DNA of 64,000 nt, from positions 45,792,165-45,856,164 of the forward strand of contig CM044868.1 of NCBI GenBank assembly GCA_024500155.1, written 5' to 3'. This DNA comes from Chenopodium formosanum. Lineage: Eukaryota > Streptophyta > Magnoliopsida > Caryophyllales > Amaranthaceae. The notes under the pieces were generated by a model. That model did no database searches, was not told where the DNA came from, and was given only the letters and a program-made list of their open reading frames with translations. The translations under genes were made by a program, and so were the position numbers. Within the stretch, counting starts at the first letter, position 1; the number at the start of each line of letters is the position of its first letter. This document shows positions 1 to 10,504 of this stretch, one piece after another.

Positions 1-202
1 ACCCCTACTTTTGAATGCACCATCGGAGATAGCTGCAAAGGAGAGTGTGTAAGGTTTTGAGTGCACCCAAGGATCAGTTATTCGTGCCCTTGAAAATATG
101 TCCATTAAAGAAAAAAGACTCCTTTGGCCTATTGTCCATAATGTTTCAGGAATCATGAATGAAGGAATTCTGGATTCAGGTATTTTTTGGAGGAAACTTT
201 CT
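1..202. other. Unassigned sequence at window edge
   Basis: I see no gene, repeat or RNA signature here. On the minus strand it directly follows the decayed ORF at 203-880, so it may belong to the same fragment. Confidence 0.3.
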
Positions 203-1095
203 TTAAAACGCAAATAGCTCGATGGCCCCCGTTGCTGCCTTTAAGCGATCATGAGAAGCAAAATCCGATAAATTTAACCAGGCCTGGTTAGCTGAACTTT
301 GGCTCGGACCCTTCCCTTCTCGTAATGGAACCTCTGAGGAAGTCCTACAATGCGAAACATAGGAAGATAAACTTATTGAATCTGCACTCACTTGGTTTAT
401 AGAAAAGAAACATGTTTCGCCCAATTTGAATAAGATTGGTGGGAGAGAGCCGGACCCGCGGAAGACTGAGTATGTTCGAATACCAAAACCCTTAGCCACC
501 TCTTCGCCTATTCTAGGGTCCGAAAGAAGAAACACAAAACAAGTAGGTTGGTATGTTTTGAGTAGCGTGAGGAGATGACCGGGAAGTCGAGTCATAGGTT
601 GATCTCGAACATCCCACAACAACAACCTAAGTGCTCTAGGACTCGTAAGGTTGACAGGTAATGGGGATGTAGAGCTAGAACTCTCTCCGGAGTTATGAGG
701 AAAAGGGAGTGTTTTGTGACTTATGATGGCCAAAATAGAGTAAGTCAAGCTTAAAAGAAATTGTAGACTTAAAGACATGGCTAAAACTGCAGTGTCTGCC
801 ATAATTAGAACTAAGGACTCTGAAGGATCACTCATACAAAACATTTGAGAGAAATTACCTACCAACACAGGCCTCATCAAAGGGGTAGGAGAAGTAGTTG
901 TGGGGAGAATTGGTTAGAAAATCCCATAGAAGAATCAACGACTAAGCGGTCCTCCAACGACATGGAAGCAAGAGCTGCTTCATTTTTCCTATCCCTTAAG
1001 TTTTGAAGAGAAGGAGTAGGGTCTTCTGAGAAAAATTGCATTAACCTCCTCACATGGGATGAACATGAACTTTGAGGAGGCAAGTTGAGATCCAT
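203..1095 (-). pseudogene. Decayed ORF pair, unrecognised; weak LINE-endonuclease resemblance
   Basis: Two minus-strand frames abut: 1095-877 (72 codons) and 880-203 (225 codons). The downstream frame contains a hydrophobic stretch followed by a segment (about residues 80-130) with the pattern LRLLLWDVRDQ...LLKTYQPTCFVFLLSDPR. This loosely recalls the first strand and helix of LINE endonucleases, which read roughly as SWNxRG followed by a helix and then PDIVFLxET. The catalytic Asn and Glu of that fold are not preserved, so this is only a resemblance. No poly(A) tail or target duplication was found. It sits just upstream of the leader of the outer Tat-lineage element, so it is either an old insertion there or unrelated flanking DNA. 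It is unlikely to be functional. Confidence 0.25.
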
Positions 1096-1659
1096 GGGAA
1101 ATATTCCTATATAATAAAAAAGGGGTTTTTTTTATGAGTTCTTTTTTATCGTGTAGTTTAAGGATAATAAGGTTACATTATGTGTAAGATAAGTGATGAA
1201 CTTATATATAGGCTAGAGTTTGTACTGAACCCACCAATAGCGTGTCACGAAATTCAAGACATAAGGAGATAACAAACAAAATCTCCAAACTTCTAACACA
1301 AGCTAAAGGAAAACCTAAGAATCCCGACAAAACTTCTTTTTTTTAGGAAAAAGGGAATCTTTTCAAATAAGTTTATATAATCATATTAATTGGTATTTTA
1401 GGTGTTCATCTCTCAGTTAAATATTCATTAGTAGTATTTTTTTTATGTTTATTTGTTACAATCATGAATACTAACATCTTTCCTTTTTTTTCCTTTCTTA
1501 TCACATTATCATGTCATTTTCGTTTACAGGAGTTCTATATGGACCCGTGCTGGATCTAGACTTGTTCGCCAAGCCTCTTTTAATTGTAGAAGATCCCTTT
1601 ATGCAGAGTTCTCCCCTTGCCTGACATCAGTCATATTCTCCTCTCCTAACTGTAGTAGC
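1096..1659 (+). other. Leader region of the outer element, no gene seen
   Basis: AT-rich sequence without coding potential, ending at the presumed gag ATG at 1660. I could not find a primer binding site or an LTR end in it. Confidence 0.3.
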
Positions 1660-3105
1660 ATGGCTGGAACTTCAAACAATGAGCAACAAAATTCGAGCTT
1701 CAGCTTCCTTTTGTGGAACTTAAGGGGATGATGCAAGCCATAATCGAACGACAAGATACTATAGAGCAAACTGTGGTGAATTTCATAAAGAAAAACACCC
1801 AAATGCATCCTAATGCACCAGAATCAGAGGTAGCCTCACCATTCCCACTAGAAGTTGGAAATAATGACAGGGAAATTCCCACCAAGATTGAAGAGGAAAT
1901 GATTAGGATGAAAGAAGTTTTGAAAGGTATCACTCAGGCCAAACCATGGATGGACATCCATGGGCTAACCCTCTTTCCTAAAGTGCGCCCCCGTATGGTT
2001 TTAAATGCCTGTTCTTTCACACTTCGACAGAACAGGAAGTCCTACCAACTTCTTAAAACTCTATGTTGGCGCCATGAGCCCATGGGGTAGAGATGAGTCA
2101 TTGATGGCTCAGTTATTTCAACAATATCTTGATGGAGCTTCTTCACATTGGTTTTTAAATCAAGAAAATTCGAAGAAATCCACTTGGGCTGACATAGTAA
2201 GAGAGTTTTCCAACCAATATAAATACAATGAAGAAATTGACATCACGAGAAGAGATTTGGAGACAACTGCACAGAACCTTAATAAAACTTTTTCTTCCTT
2301 TATTACTAGATGGAGAAATAAAGCAGCTAAAATGATAAATAGACCAAATGAAGAAGAGCAATTGTAGATGATTGTGAAAAATCTCCTCCCCGTATATCAA
2401 AAACAAATGGCATATCAATACTTCCCATCTTTTAAAGCAATTATCTCGATTGGGTCATTGGTTGAAGATGCCATAAAGAAGGGAGAAATCAGGAAAGAAG
2501 ACTTTAACAACGACAACTCATATAATTCAAGGTTCGAGGCTAATAAGAAAGTCACCAATAATGATGCATTTGCATCAAAGCCTACCAACATGATATACAA
2601 CATTGGGGCAACCTCAGCGTTTCAACTTCGACCCGAAAGAGAATTCACTCCTTTAAATATGACATATGCCCAGGCGTTCTCCAAACTTAAAAAGGCCAAT
2701 CTTATCCAACCCTTGAACCCAAGACCCCCACCAAGGAACCCGCCACCAACCTATAACCCAAACAAACATTGTGAATTCCACCAAGGAGCCGGACACGAAA
2801 TTGAAAGTTGTACGACATTCAAGCATCGACTACAAGACTTAATAGATGGTGGAAGGCTCTCTATTGGAACCCTTACCAACAAACCCAATAACACGCAACC
2901 TAGCATCACAAATAACCCCCTCCCAAATCACAAACCCCCAACCTCCATAAATGCCATCTCCACCTGCGAAAATGATTTTGACCCAACTCAATTGATCACA
3001 AGAAATGAATCATGTGAATGTGAAACACCAATGACTGAAATAGGCAAGTGTCTAGAACATGAACTTTCTTCCCAAGATAAGGGGTCACGACTATACCCTC
3101 CGTAA
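1660..3105 (+). pseudogene. gag polyprotein region of the outer element (capsid plus zinc-knuckle-like)
   Basis: Gag forms the particle that packages retrotransposon RNA. The first ATG in good context is at 1660, and the frame shifts near 1705. The frame 1713-2090 carries a charged coiled N-terminal part. It shifts again at about 2005-2090 into the capsid frame 2005-2367, with the retrotransposon-gag signature around FQQYLDGASSHWF and FITRWRNKAAKMINRP. A single TAG at 2365-2367 interrupts that frame, which then continues to 3105. The later part contains EFTPLNMTYAQAFSKLKKA and a CxFHxxxGHxxxxC pattern (HCEFHQGAGHEIESC), the usual atypical zinc knuckle of Tat-type gag. Protease follows in another frame with a 47-base overlap. 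This is probably decay rather than programmed frameshifting. Confidence 0.75.
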
Positions 3106-4370
3106 GGATCCTTTTGTTGAGATTTGTAGGACTATAGATTACGACAATGCATACTTTATATTGGACCGTGAGGAGGATGAAGATGTTGCATCTGCAATGG
3201 CTATTGTTGAAAGAAACACTGGAGCTTATTTCTCCACCTCAAACAACTATAGGCACCCCATATGCCTTGATGACCTTAGTGATGATGAAGTAGTGGAAGT
3301 AAATCATTTAACTCGAGCGGGTCGACACTTCAAGCCGTCTTACCTTGAAGAAGATAATCCATCAGATGCTTTACGAAGAAAAGAAAAAGGGAAAGAACTA
3401 ATGGTAGATGAAGTCAACATAGAAGATGATGTTATCAAGAGAATGAAGGAGGTCAATGCTAATGTGTCTATATGGAAGTTGCTTATGCACTCGCAACCTC
3501 ATCGAAGCGCTGTCCTTAAACATTTGAATGAAGCTTCGGTTGATCCGTCCATTACTCCAGATCAGATGGTAGGCCTTATTCATGGTATAGACCGTATCAT
3601 CATGTTCACTGACAAAGATTTCCCTAAAGTTTCAAACCATAAAAATTCATTACATATCACTGTCCAATGCAATGGATGGACGATACCCAGAGTTCTTGTA
3701 GATAACGGATCTGCGATCAATGTATGTCCCTATCGAGTGCTCACTAAGCTTGGTCATTCAAAAGATGATTTGGCACCATCAAGCCAAGTAGTTCGAGCAT
3801 ATGACAACGCCACCAGGGAAGTTTTGGGCTCCATAGAATTACTTATTGAATATGGCCCGATGGCTAGAAAAGTGGACTTCACAGTGATTGACATCAAAGC
3901 ATGGTTTAACTTCTTACTAGGGAGACCTTGGTTACATGGAAACAAGGCTGTAGCCTTAACGTTACATCAAAAAGTGAAATTAATGACCGATCACGGAACA
4001 GTAACCATCCCCGGAGATCCGGATATCATGAACATCTCACCTATCGGGAAATTTGTGCTCCACCTAGATGAAGAAGAAGGGAGTCGCTTGGACGGATTTA
4101 ATGTCTTTTGCATTCAAAGTGGTGGGTGGATAAAAGTATCTGAAGAGGACAGTAATGAAGAACCAGAGGACCTAATTGAGATCCCAAAAGAAGGCGATGA
4201 ACCTTTGTATCAAGAAAAGGAAAAAGAACCTAGAACCCCAGCGGACAGGATTGATAGTGAACAACAAGAACGAGAAGGAGAGTCGTGGACTAGCAGCGAT
4301 AGTCGTGCAAATAGCACTGACGCACTCGATGACTTTGATTTTTATTTTGATTTTAAACTTTGTATAATGG
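3059..4370 (+). pseudogene. Retropepsin-like aspartic protease of the outer element
   Basis: This is an aspartic protease expected to mature the Gag-Pol polyprotein. The open frame runs 3059-4687. The catalytic loop is DNGSA at residues 215-219 (DNA from 3701), where most families have DTGS; the Asn variant is common in Tat-type plant elements. The flap region and a closing strand ending in LLGRPWLHG (around residue 286) complete one retropepsin monomer. A charged linker rich in Glu follows. The codon frame is +1 relative to gag. The same open frame then runs without a stop into a second gag-like domain, which is unusual. ATG 3059 is only the first Met in the frame; the true protein was probably made as a gag fusion. 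Confidence 0.7.
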
Positions 4371-5784
4371 AAATTCGCCCACAAAAATTAATTTTGTTTC
4401 CGGGCCATAAACATAAACCAAGATATCAAGATCTACCAAATTTAGAAAAAATTAACGGTACAGGTGACCCAATGATCCATCTCTGTAAGTTTATCAATGT
4501 CCTTGTCCCCTTGCATGTCCCAGAAGAACACCTCCCTACATTATTTGATCGTAGCTTGGAAGGCGTAGCGTTATCTTGGTATTACAGTTTTGAACGCATT
4601 GGTGAAGCAACTTGGAAGGAGGTAATACAAGCTTTTGTTAATTGGGCTTATAATTTTAGGCAAACGGACCCTCAAAATTGGTCTTAGTCTCAACAGTACA
4701 GACAAATCAAGAAACATTCTCTCACTTCTGTTCTCGATGTTCTGTTGTACGATCCAAGCTCCGAAATCCTATCACAGATAAAGAGTTTATGCTCATCATG
4801 CTTAAGAATCTTAATGATTTATATTATCGTCAAGTGGTTACAATGATACAACATTCTTCGGCATATTGAACAACATGGTTTCGACATCGACACATATAAA
4901 TTACTAAACCATAGGCCGAGGGTCAATCCATATGCCGAATATCTAAAAGAAGATCATTTACAGAAATTGATGAGCCTCTAAGTGTGGTGTATTGTCGTTT
5001 ACACCGACAAGGCCTTATAAGAACAAAGGGATACGTATGTGCAATCCCACCGCCCGAAGTAAATATGGAGAGATAATGTAGTTATTGCAGTCAGTTTGGT
5101 CACACAACTGATTCATGTTATGATCTTTGATGCTCTATCCAAGACCTCATTGATCGTAGGATAATCGACCCAATCCATACAAAGCCCAAGTCTAGACACA
5201 ATCTTGTGCGATGTTTTTCATCGCGACAATGGTCATCTCAATCTGCAATCTTTCGAGGATTACTCGATGAAGGGGTTATCAAACCACTTCCTCGACGACC
5301 TGGAGCCAGCCTTATTGGAGTAGACCTCCACAAATATTGTCATTACCATCAACTTCACGGTCACGACACAGATGGATGTCACGCTCTTCGCTTGCGCATC
5401 AAACGTATTACCAAGATATCACATTAGAGATGTAAAAGGTCAATATCCATTAATGTCATATCAACTTCTAATGATATTGAAGATCCTACGAGTCTTATGA
5501 CATTTGATCCTCTATGTGAAGAAATGGGACGTATGACTGTGAATGAACCATTATCTCCTGCACCACAATCTGGTAGATCACCTGGTGATAAAGAGCTCTT
5601 TTGGATAGGTGGTGATGAATTTGTCGTGACTGCCGATGGAGAAGATACATCTGCAACGAAAGTTACATATATTCAATCAATCATGGAGCCACATATCTTT
5701 CTGAAACGGATCGACAACGAAACCAAGAAAGCATGTACTCAAGTATGTAAAGCGTGGGCTAGATGGTTATATAAAATGAAGTAG
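4371..5784 (+). pseudogene. Second gag-like module downstream of protease
   Basis: After the protease the frame reads into a second capsid-like segment, with YQDLPNLEKINGTGDPMIHL followed shortly by LPTLFDRSLEGVALSWYYS, up to the stop at 4687. The homology continues in shifted frames: 4678-4869 (helical capsid part with LMLKNLNDLYYRQVV-like spacing), about 5080-5130 (YCSQFGHTTDSC) and 5206-5427 (YCHYHQLHGHDTDGC, a zinc-knuckle pattern). An ORF at 5497-5784 of unknown function ends the block. The module has the same domain order as the first gag, so the element holds gag, protease, gag. It may be a remnant of another related element joined by recombination. All frames are broken. Confidence 0.55.
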
Positions 5785-6901
5785 GATGGTTATGGTGAAG
5801 AACCTATCGAAGATTCAGGACATTAAAAAAAAAAAGAAATCATGATCCACATTTATGTTCCTTTTTAGCCAACCTCTTTTTATCCAACCTTGTTTAAACG
5901 TAACTTCTGTATAAAAAAAATAAAAATAAAAAAAAAACCCAAAAAAATAGAAAAAATCACAAAAAACCAAAAAAATAGAAAAAATCACAAAAAAAAACCA
6001 AAAAATAGAAAAACCACAAGAAATAAAAAAAAATAAAAAAATAATAATAATAAAACCAAAAAATAAAAAAAAATCCACAAAAAATGCCTCCTCTTACTAC
6101 CCTAAGAACTACGTGCAGCTTGATCCCCCATGGCACACTATAACACTAAAACTCCTATGATTACCCTACCCTTCATTACTTTCTTTTCTCACCACCCCAT
6201 TGGGGGTTACGTAGGCAACTCAGGCATGAGTCCAGATGCTTAAACACAAAACCAACCTTCCACTTTATATGTGTATCGCAAACAAAATTGAGATTGTGCA
6301 GAATTTGGAGTCGTACAAGAGACAAGGAAATATGCGAGCGCATAAGAAAATTGTTGAATTTCTTAGCTTCCGTCGAAGAAAATTATTAAAGGGATACATG
6401 CCCATGTTCTACATCTTTGTCCTTTACTTTCTTTTTTTAAAATTGGTATACCATGAGAGATGAATACCTTCAAAACCTTTTGTTAACCCATATCATTTCC
6501 CTTATTAATTACTAATAATAAATCTTCATGCTTGCATACCCAAATGGTTTTTGTAGCATGACTAAATGTCAAACAATGAACAAGTTCTAACATCTTGGGT
6601 ACCTTGTATATAAAGAAACCCCTAATCTAACACCTTAATCAAAAGTCCTTACTGATTTTTTCTTTCTTTTATCAAAAAATCATTTACTTTTTCCAAACAA
6701 AAAATTCATATGTATGCACTTTCTTTCTAAGTTTCTTTTTTTAAAAAATAAAAATAAAAATAAAAAATCTTATTTGGCATACGAATTTGCATGATTCATA
6801 CATATCTTTTCATTCAAACATTTGTTGACTGTAATACCCCTTGTATAGGTTACCACCCAGGATAAACAGACGTCTGATTTGGAAGCCTTCTCTTTATAAA
6901 T
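5785..6901 (+). other. A-rich spacer between gag module and G-patch ORF; possible Ogre-type intron
   Basis: This holds a low-complexity A-rich stretch (5823-6080, repeated CAAAAAAACCAAAAAATAG-like units), a TACGTAGGCAACTCAGGCATG segment at about 6209 of the kind seen in Tat LTR/leader DNA, and T-rich runs. It ends with a pyrimidine-poor TTGTATAG followed by GTTACC at about 6849. Ogre elements are known to carry an intron between protease and RT, and this region is in the right place. I cannot identify a matching donor with confidence. Confidence 0.35.
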
Positions 6902-7345
6902 ATGACCAATCACTCTCAAGAAACCAACCTTTCAAACCGACCAGAAAATCCCAACCTAGAAAACCAAGATTTAATATCCCAGCCATTTACTAAGGGTCTG
7001 CAATTAATGATGAAAATGGGTTATGTACCTGGTCAAGGTTTAGGTCGAAACAGTGAAGGAAGGAGGGACCCCATCCCCATCATTGACAAGAAGAATCGCC
7101 ATGGTTTAGGATATGATCCTAGCCACGACTTTCACGTTCAGAAAAGATCATCTCTAACACTCAATGGACAGTTTGTTTTAAAAAATGATACCGAGCCATA
7201 CCATGAATTCCCTGAGCCGTGGTATGACTTTGCCTCACAAAAAATACTCCCTAGATTAGAAATCTTCTTCGCTGAGGCTAGAGACGAGGATGTGGTAGAA
7301 AAGTGGTTTTATGAGAAGCCTAAACAAAAGGAATGCATTGGATAG
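6902..7345 (+). CDS. G-patch domain ORF of the outer element
   Basis: 147 codons from ATG 6902. Residues about 29-75 form a G-patch, the glycine-rich RNA-binding and helicase-activating fold. They carry FTKGLQLMMKMGYVPGQGLG followed by GRRDPIP and HGLGYDP, with the expected hydrophobic-G-Y-G-x-G-L-G spacing. Tat-type plant polyproteins often have such a segment between protease and RT, so it belongs to the element and is not a host gene. The inner element inserted 84 bases after the stop, and the coding pattern resumes on the other side at 18588. An in-frame TGA at 6875 means the ORF cannot be extended far upstream. Its role in the element is not established. Confidence 0.7.
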   Translation: MTNHSQETNLSNRPENPNLENQDLISQPFTKGLQLMMKMGYVPGQGLGRNSEGRRDPIPIIDKKNRHGLGYDPSHDFHVQKRSSLTLNGQFVLKNDTEPYHEFPEPWYDFASQKILPRLEIFFAEARDEDVVEKWFYEKPKQKECIG

Positions 7346-7428
7346 AGTACTTGAAGCATGGTGTTCTGAGAAATTTATTTTCTACAAAATTTGGAGATAT
7401 TGAAGACATAGATCCATTATCACTCATA

Positions 7429-7433
7429 GTACC
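7429..7433. repeat. Target site duplication GTACC, left copy
   Basis: The five bases GTACC precede the TG of the inner 5' LTR and match 18583-18587 exactly. This is the expected 5-bp duplication of a gypsy integrase. Confidence 0.9.
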
Positions 7434-7921
7434 TGTTTAGGGTAATTTTACACCGCCACGTGGTCCAATCAGAGGATGACACGTGTCAGCCCCAGGATGG
7501 CCCAAGGTGGACCAATCCCTGCTTGACACGTGTCACTCCAGAAATTAGGGGAAAATGGCAGCCTTTAGGCCCAAATCCCGAGAAAGCCGCAATGCGGCGC
7601 AGCCCACCAATGATTAGGGATCAGTGACCTAATCAGGGGCACAAATCCCGAGGACCCTATAAATAGGGAGATTTCCCTCTTTTGGAGAACACGTTTCACC
7701 ATTTATTACACATTGTCCCTGTGATAGAGACATCTGAGCTTGGAATCCGAGCAGATACCCACCTAAATTTCCGCAACTTTTTCTCTCCCTTCAAGTTACT
7801 AACTTGTTCGTCGGCGGCGGAGCACCAACCAACCGGTGTCTCCGTTTGTTTTGCAGGTACAGCTCACGCCGGATCAGTATTCGTGTTGTAACTCTCCTGA
7901 GGGACAAAAACACCCAAAACA
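7434..7921 (+). repeat. 5' LTR of inner element
   Basis: Begins TGTTTAGGGTAA and ends CACCCAAAACA. It has near identity with 18094-18582. It contains CCACGTGG, two TGACACGTGTCA boxes, CCAAT motifs and a TATAAATA box. Confidence 0.95.
7456..7665 (+). promoter_or_regulatory. LTR promoter: G-box palindromes, CCAAT motifs and TATA box
   Basis: CCACGTGG lies at 7456-7463, TGACACGTGTCA at 7477-7488 and 7524-7535, CCAAT motifs lie beside them, and TATAAATA is at 7658-7665. G-boxes (CACGTG) bind bZIP and bHLH factors in plants. The same arrangement recurs in the 3' LTR and, partly, in the LTRs at 34333 and 39004. Transcription would start roughly 30 bases after the TATA box. Confidence 0.6.
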
Positions 7922-7923
7922 TT

Positions 7924-7941
7924 TGGCGCCGTTTGTGGGGA
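7924..7941 (+). other. Primer binding site of inner element
   Basis: TGGCGCCGTTTGTGGGGA starts two bases after the LTR. The TGGCGCC start is typical of a tRNA 3' end complement; the exact tRNA was not checked. Confidence 0.75.
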
Positions 7942-7954
7942 GTGTACCTCGAAG

Positions 7955-9792
7955 ATGGTTCAAGAGTCTGTACCACCCCCTAACCGTCTAGGCGATGACC
8001 TAGAAGTCTTTACAGACCAAGAGGATGAAGATCCTTAGGTCGAAACCTTTACAGCCGATGATGGCTCTCTCAGAACAAAACGCATCCGGCCTAGAGACAC
8101 TCTAGAGCGGGGTGCCTCCCAAGAGGGTGCAAGTCGACCCCCTAGGCAGCCGGAAGGGGAAACCCATACAGCAGCTGGATCAGCACCTGTCACCCGAGAC
8201 GAACTCAGGAGACTCATGACAAGTTTCAAGGGTGAAATTAAAGAGCTGATCACCAAGAACCAGGCTGGCCCAAGTAGGGGTCAGACGGCCAAGAAGACTC
8301 CCCAGGAAAAGGGGAAGTTAGTCAAAGATCGGCAGCCCACTCCTCATCCAAAGGAGAAAGCAGCCCGGACCATTGACTAGTCCAAAATTCTTCTTCCTAA
8401 GAGGAATACCAACGATACCCGCCGGACTCAACAGCCGGGGGGAAGTAAAAAATCAACTCCTGATGCCCGGGAAATAATCAACCGGAAGAGAAATCAACAG
8501 CTGTCAGAGTCGGCTTCCACGTCGAACTTTCCTGACAGCTTCAACAACACTTCTGCAGGAAATGCTCTCTCCTTGCATGAGAGCCAGACAGGCGGTAATA
8601 CCGTCCATTCTGGCCCTTAGATGATTGGAACTCTACCGTATGTACCTACTCAGGTTTACGGTCAGTATCCCCCTCACTTCATGCAGCCGGCTCTCTTCGG
8701 AGGCCAGGCGGCATATCAAAATTTCCAGCCACTGGACTGGCAGCTCCGTCTGCTACGCCTGGGTGAACAACCTTCTGCGTTCACCCGAGTGATAATCGAG
8801 GCGGCACAATCGACCAAGGTTAAGAATGTATTGGTGGGTACCTACGATGGTACCACCAACCCGGAAGATCACCTTATGGCATACACCAACCTCATGTACT
8901 TACAGGGGTTGGATGATGCCACTTGGTGTCAATGCTTCCCAGCTACATTGAAGGGCATTGCCCAACAATGGTTTGGAAACCTGCCAGCCGGGTCCATTGA
9001 CAGTTTCAGGAAGCTCGCCATCCTATTTGCTTCCAACTTCTCAATGAACATCCCTGCTAAGAAAACAAGTCTTGACTTGAGCACTGTTAAGCAGGGAGAG
9101 AGAGAAGGGTTGCGCTCATATGTCAGGCGGTTCAATCTGATCAGAATTCAGATTCAAGGACTGTCTGATGAGGTAGCTTTTACAGACTTTTTTAAGGGTT
9201 TGAGAGACGGGTCGACCTTTAAGTTCGACCTAGTCAGAAAATGGGCTTTCACCTTACAGATGGCCCTGAGGGAGGCGGAAAGCTACATTTAATCTACCGA
9301 CCTCTGCTCGCCTAGTAACCAGTCGGACTCCAAGAAGTCCGACAAGCAAAAAGACATTCGGTCTGCTTGGCCGGCCAAAAATAAAGAAGAGATCAAGAAA
9401 AGAAAAGAAATCTGGGCGGTTAATGACTCTGACCAGCCGTCCCAGAAGAAAAAGAAAGAGTTTAAACCGTACGTTCCTAAGTACGAGTTTAACAAGGACT
9501 GCAACTCCATCCTCATGGAAATTAAGGACCGGCTGTCCCTGGAGAAGTTGAATCCAATGAAAAGTTCCATTCAATCAAGGAACAAGAACAAATTCTGCCA
9601 ATACCATGAGGAAGTTGGCCAAACACCAACGACTGCTTCAGCCTTCAACGGGCGTTGGACCGTCTGGCTGATAAGGGGATGTTAAAATCCCCAGCCGGGG
9701 CAAAAAAGAAGAACAAGGGTCAGTCCTCCAAGACTACCCCCAGCCTGCTAGTAGCTCAGATACCGACAAGGAGCCGGTCTACACAATAGCAG
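7955..9792 (+). pseudogene. gag region of inner Retand-like element
   Basis: ATG 7955 opens a frame that is held to 9292 apart from TAG stops at 8036, 8378 and 8618, and continues past a TAA at 9290. The first 220 codons are charged and low in complexity. From about 8750 the retrotransposon-gag capsid signature is clear: a YDGTTNPEDHL-like start, CFPATLKGIAQQWFGNLP, and YVRRFNLIRIQIQGLSDEVAFTDF. A zinc-knuckle-like FCQYHEE...NDCF follows at about 9592-9640, but a one-base indel splits it between two frames. Several of the stops look like CAG to TAG changes, as expected from deamination of methylated cytosine. The protease frame begins just downstream. Confidence 0.8.
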
Positions 9793-9802
9793 GCGGGTTC
9801 TC

Positions 9803-10504
9803 ATGTGGTGGCCCTACCATCTGGGTACCAAGATCCATCTTCAAAAGATGGACAAGGATGATGATGAGCAGACGTCTACAAGCTCCTCCTTCCCAGACGT
9901 CTTGATCACTAAGAAGGACAGGGGCAGCGTCCGCTGTCCGCATGACGACCCGATCGTCATTGAATGTAAGGTTGCCAACCAGCTGGTTGGATGGATCCTT
10001 ATTGACACCGGCAGCTCATCAGACATCATTAGCCTCCGGTGCCTTCAAAAGCTGAAATATAATGTCAGCAGCATGCATCCGGTCACCCACCCCTTGGTTA
10101 GTTTTGGGGGTGGGATGGTCTACCCAGCCGGAAGAATTGACTTACCCATCCAGCTGGGGGAGAAAGGCCAAGGACGACATATTGTCGTCAGATTCTTGGT
10201 CGTTGAGGAGTTGACCGCCTACAACATTATCCTTGGCCGGCCAACTCTCAACGAAGCCAAGGCAGTAATTATCCCGTCTCTCATGCTCATCAAGTGTGAG
10301 AGGGATGACGTCTCTGTTGGTTCCCTAAATGGGGATCAGAAGACGGCCCGAGAGTGCTACCTCTCAGCTGTCAAAGATACTGTGGCCCAAGGCGGCCAGG
10401 ATGCCGACCCAGCGCCTGCCCCACCAGCAGTTGGGAAGAAAAGAAAGACAACTCTGCTATTAGAGGTAAAGAAAGACAAAAAAATAGCAATCACTGACCG
10501 GTGA
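9803..10504 (+). pseudogene. Retropepsin-like protease of inner element
   Basis: The 233-codon open frame contains the catalytic loop DTGSSSDII (from about 10006), the hydrophobic flap region, and YNIILGRPTLNEAKAV before the end, giving one complete retropepsin fold. The frame itself has no stop, but its neighbours are broken, so it is scored as part of a dead polyprotein. Met 9803 is simply the first in the frame and need not be the true start. A linker region follows at 10505-10640. Confidence 0.75.

Noticed and set aside
3059..3105. Programmed frameshift between gag and protease in the outer element
   Set aside because: The 47-base overlap exists, but no slippery heptamer or pseudoknot is evident and the neighbouring frames carry ordinary frameshifts.
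5815..6078. Minus-strand 87-residue Phe-rich ORF
   Set aside because: It is the complement of an A-rich low-complexity tract and has no protein-like composition.
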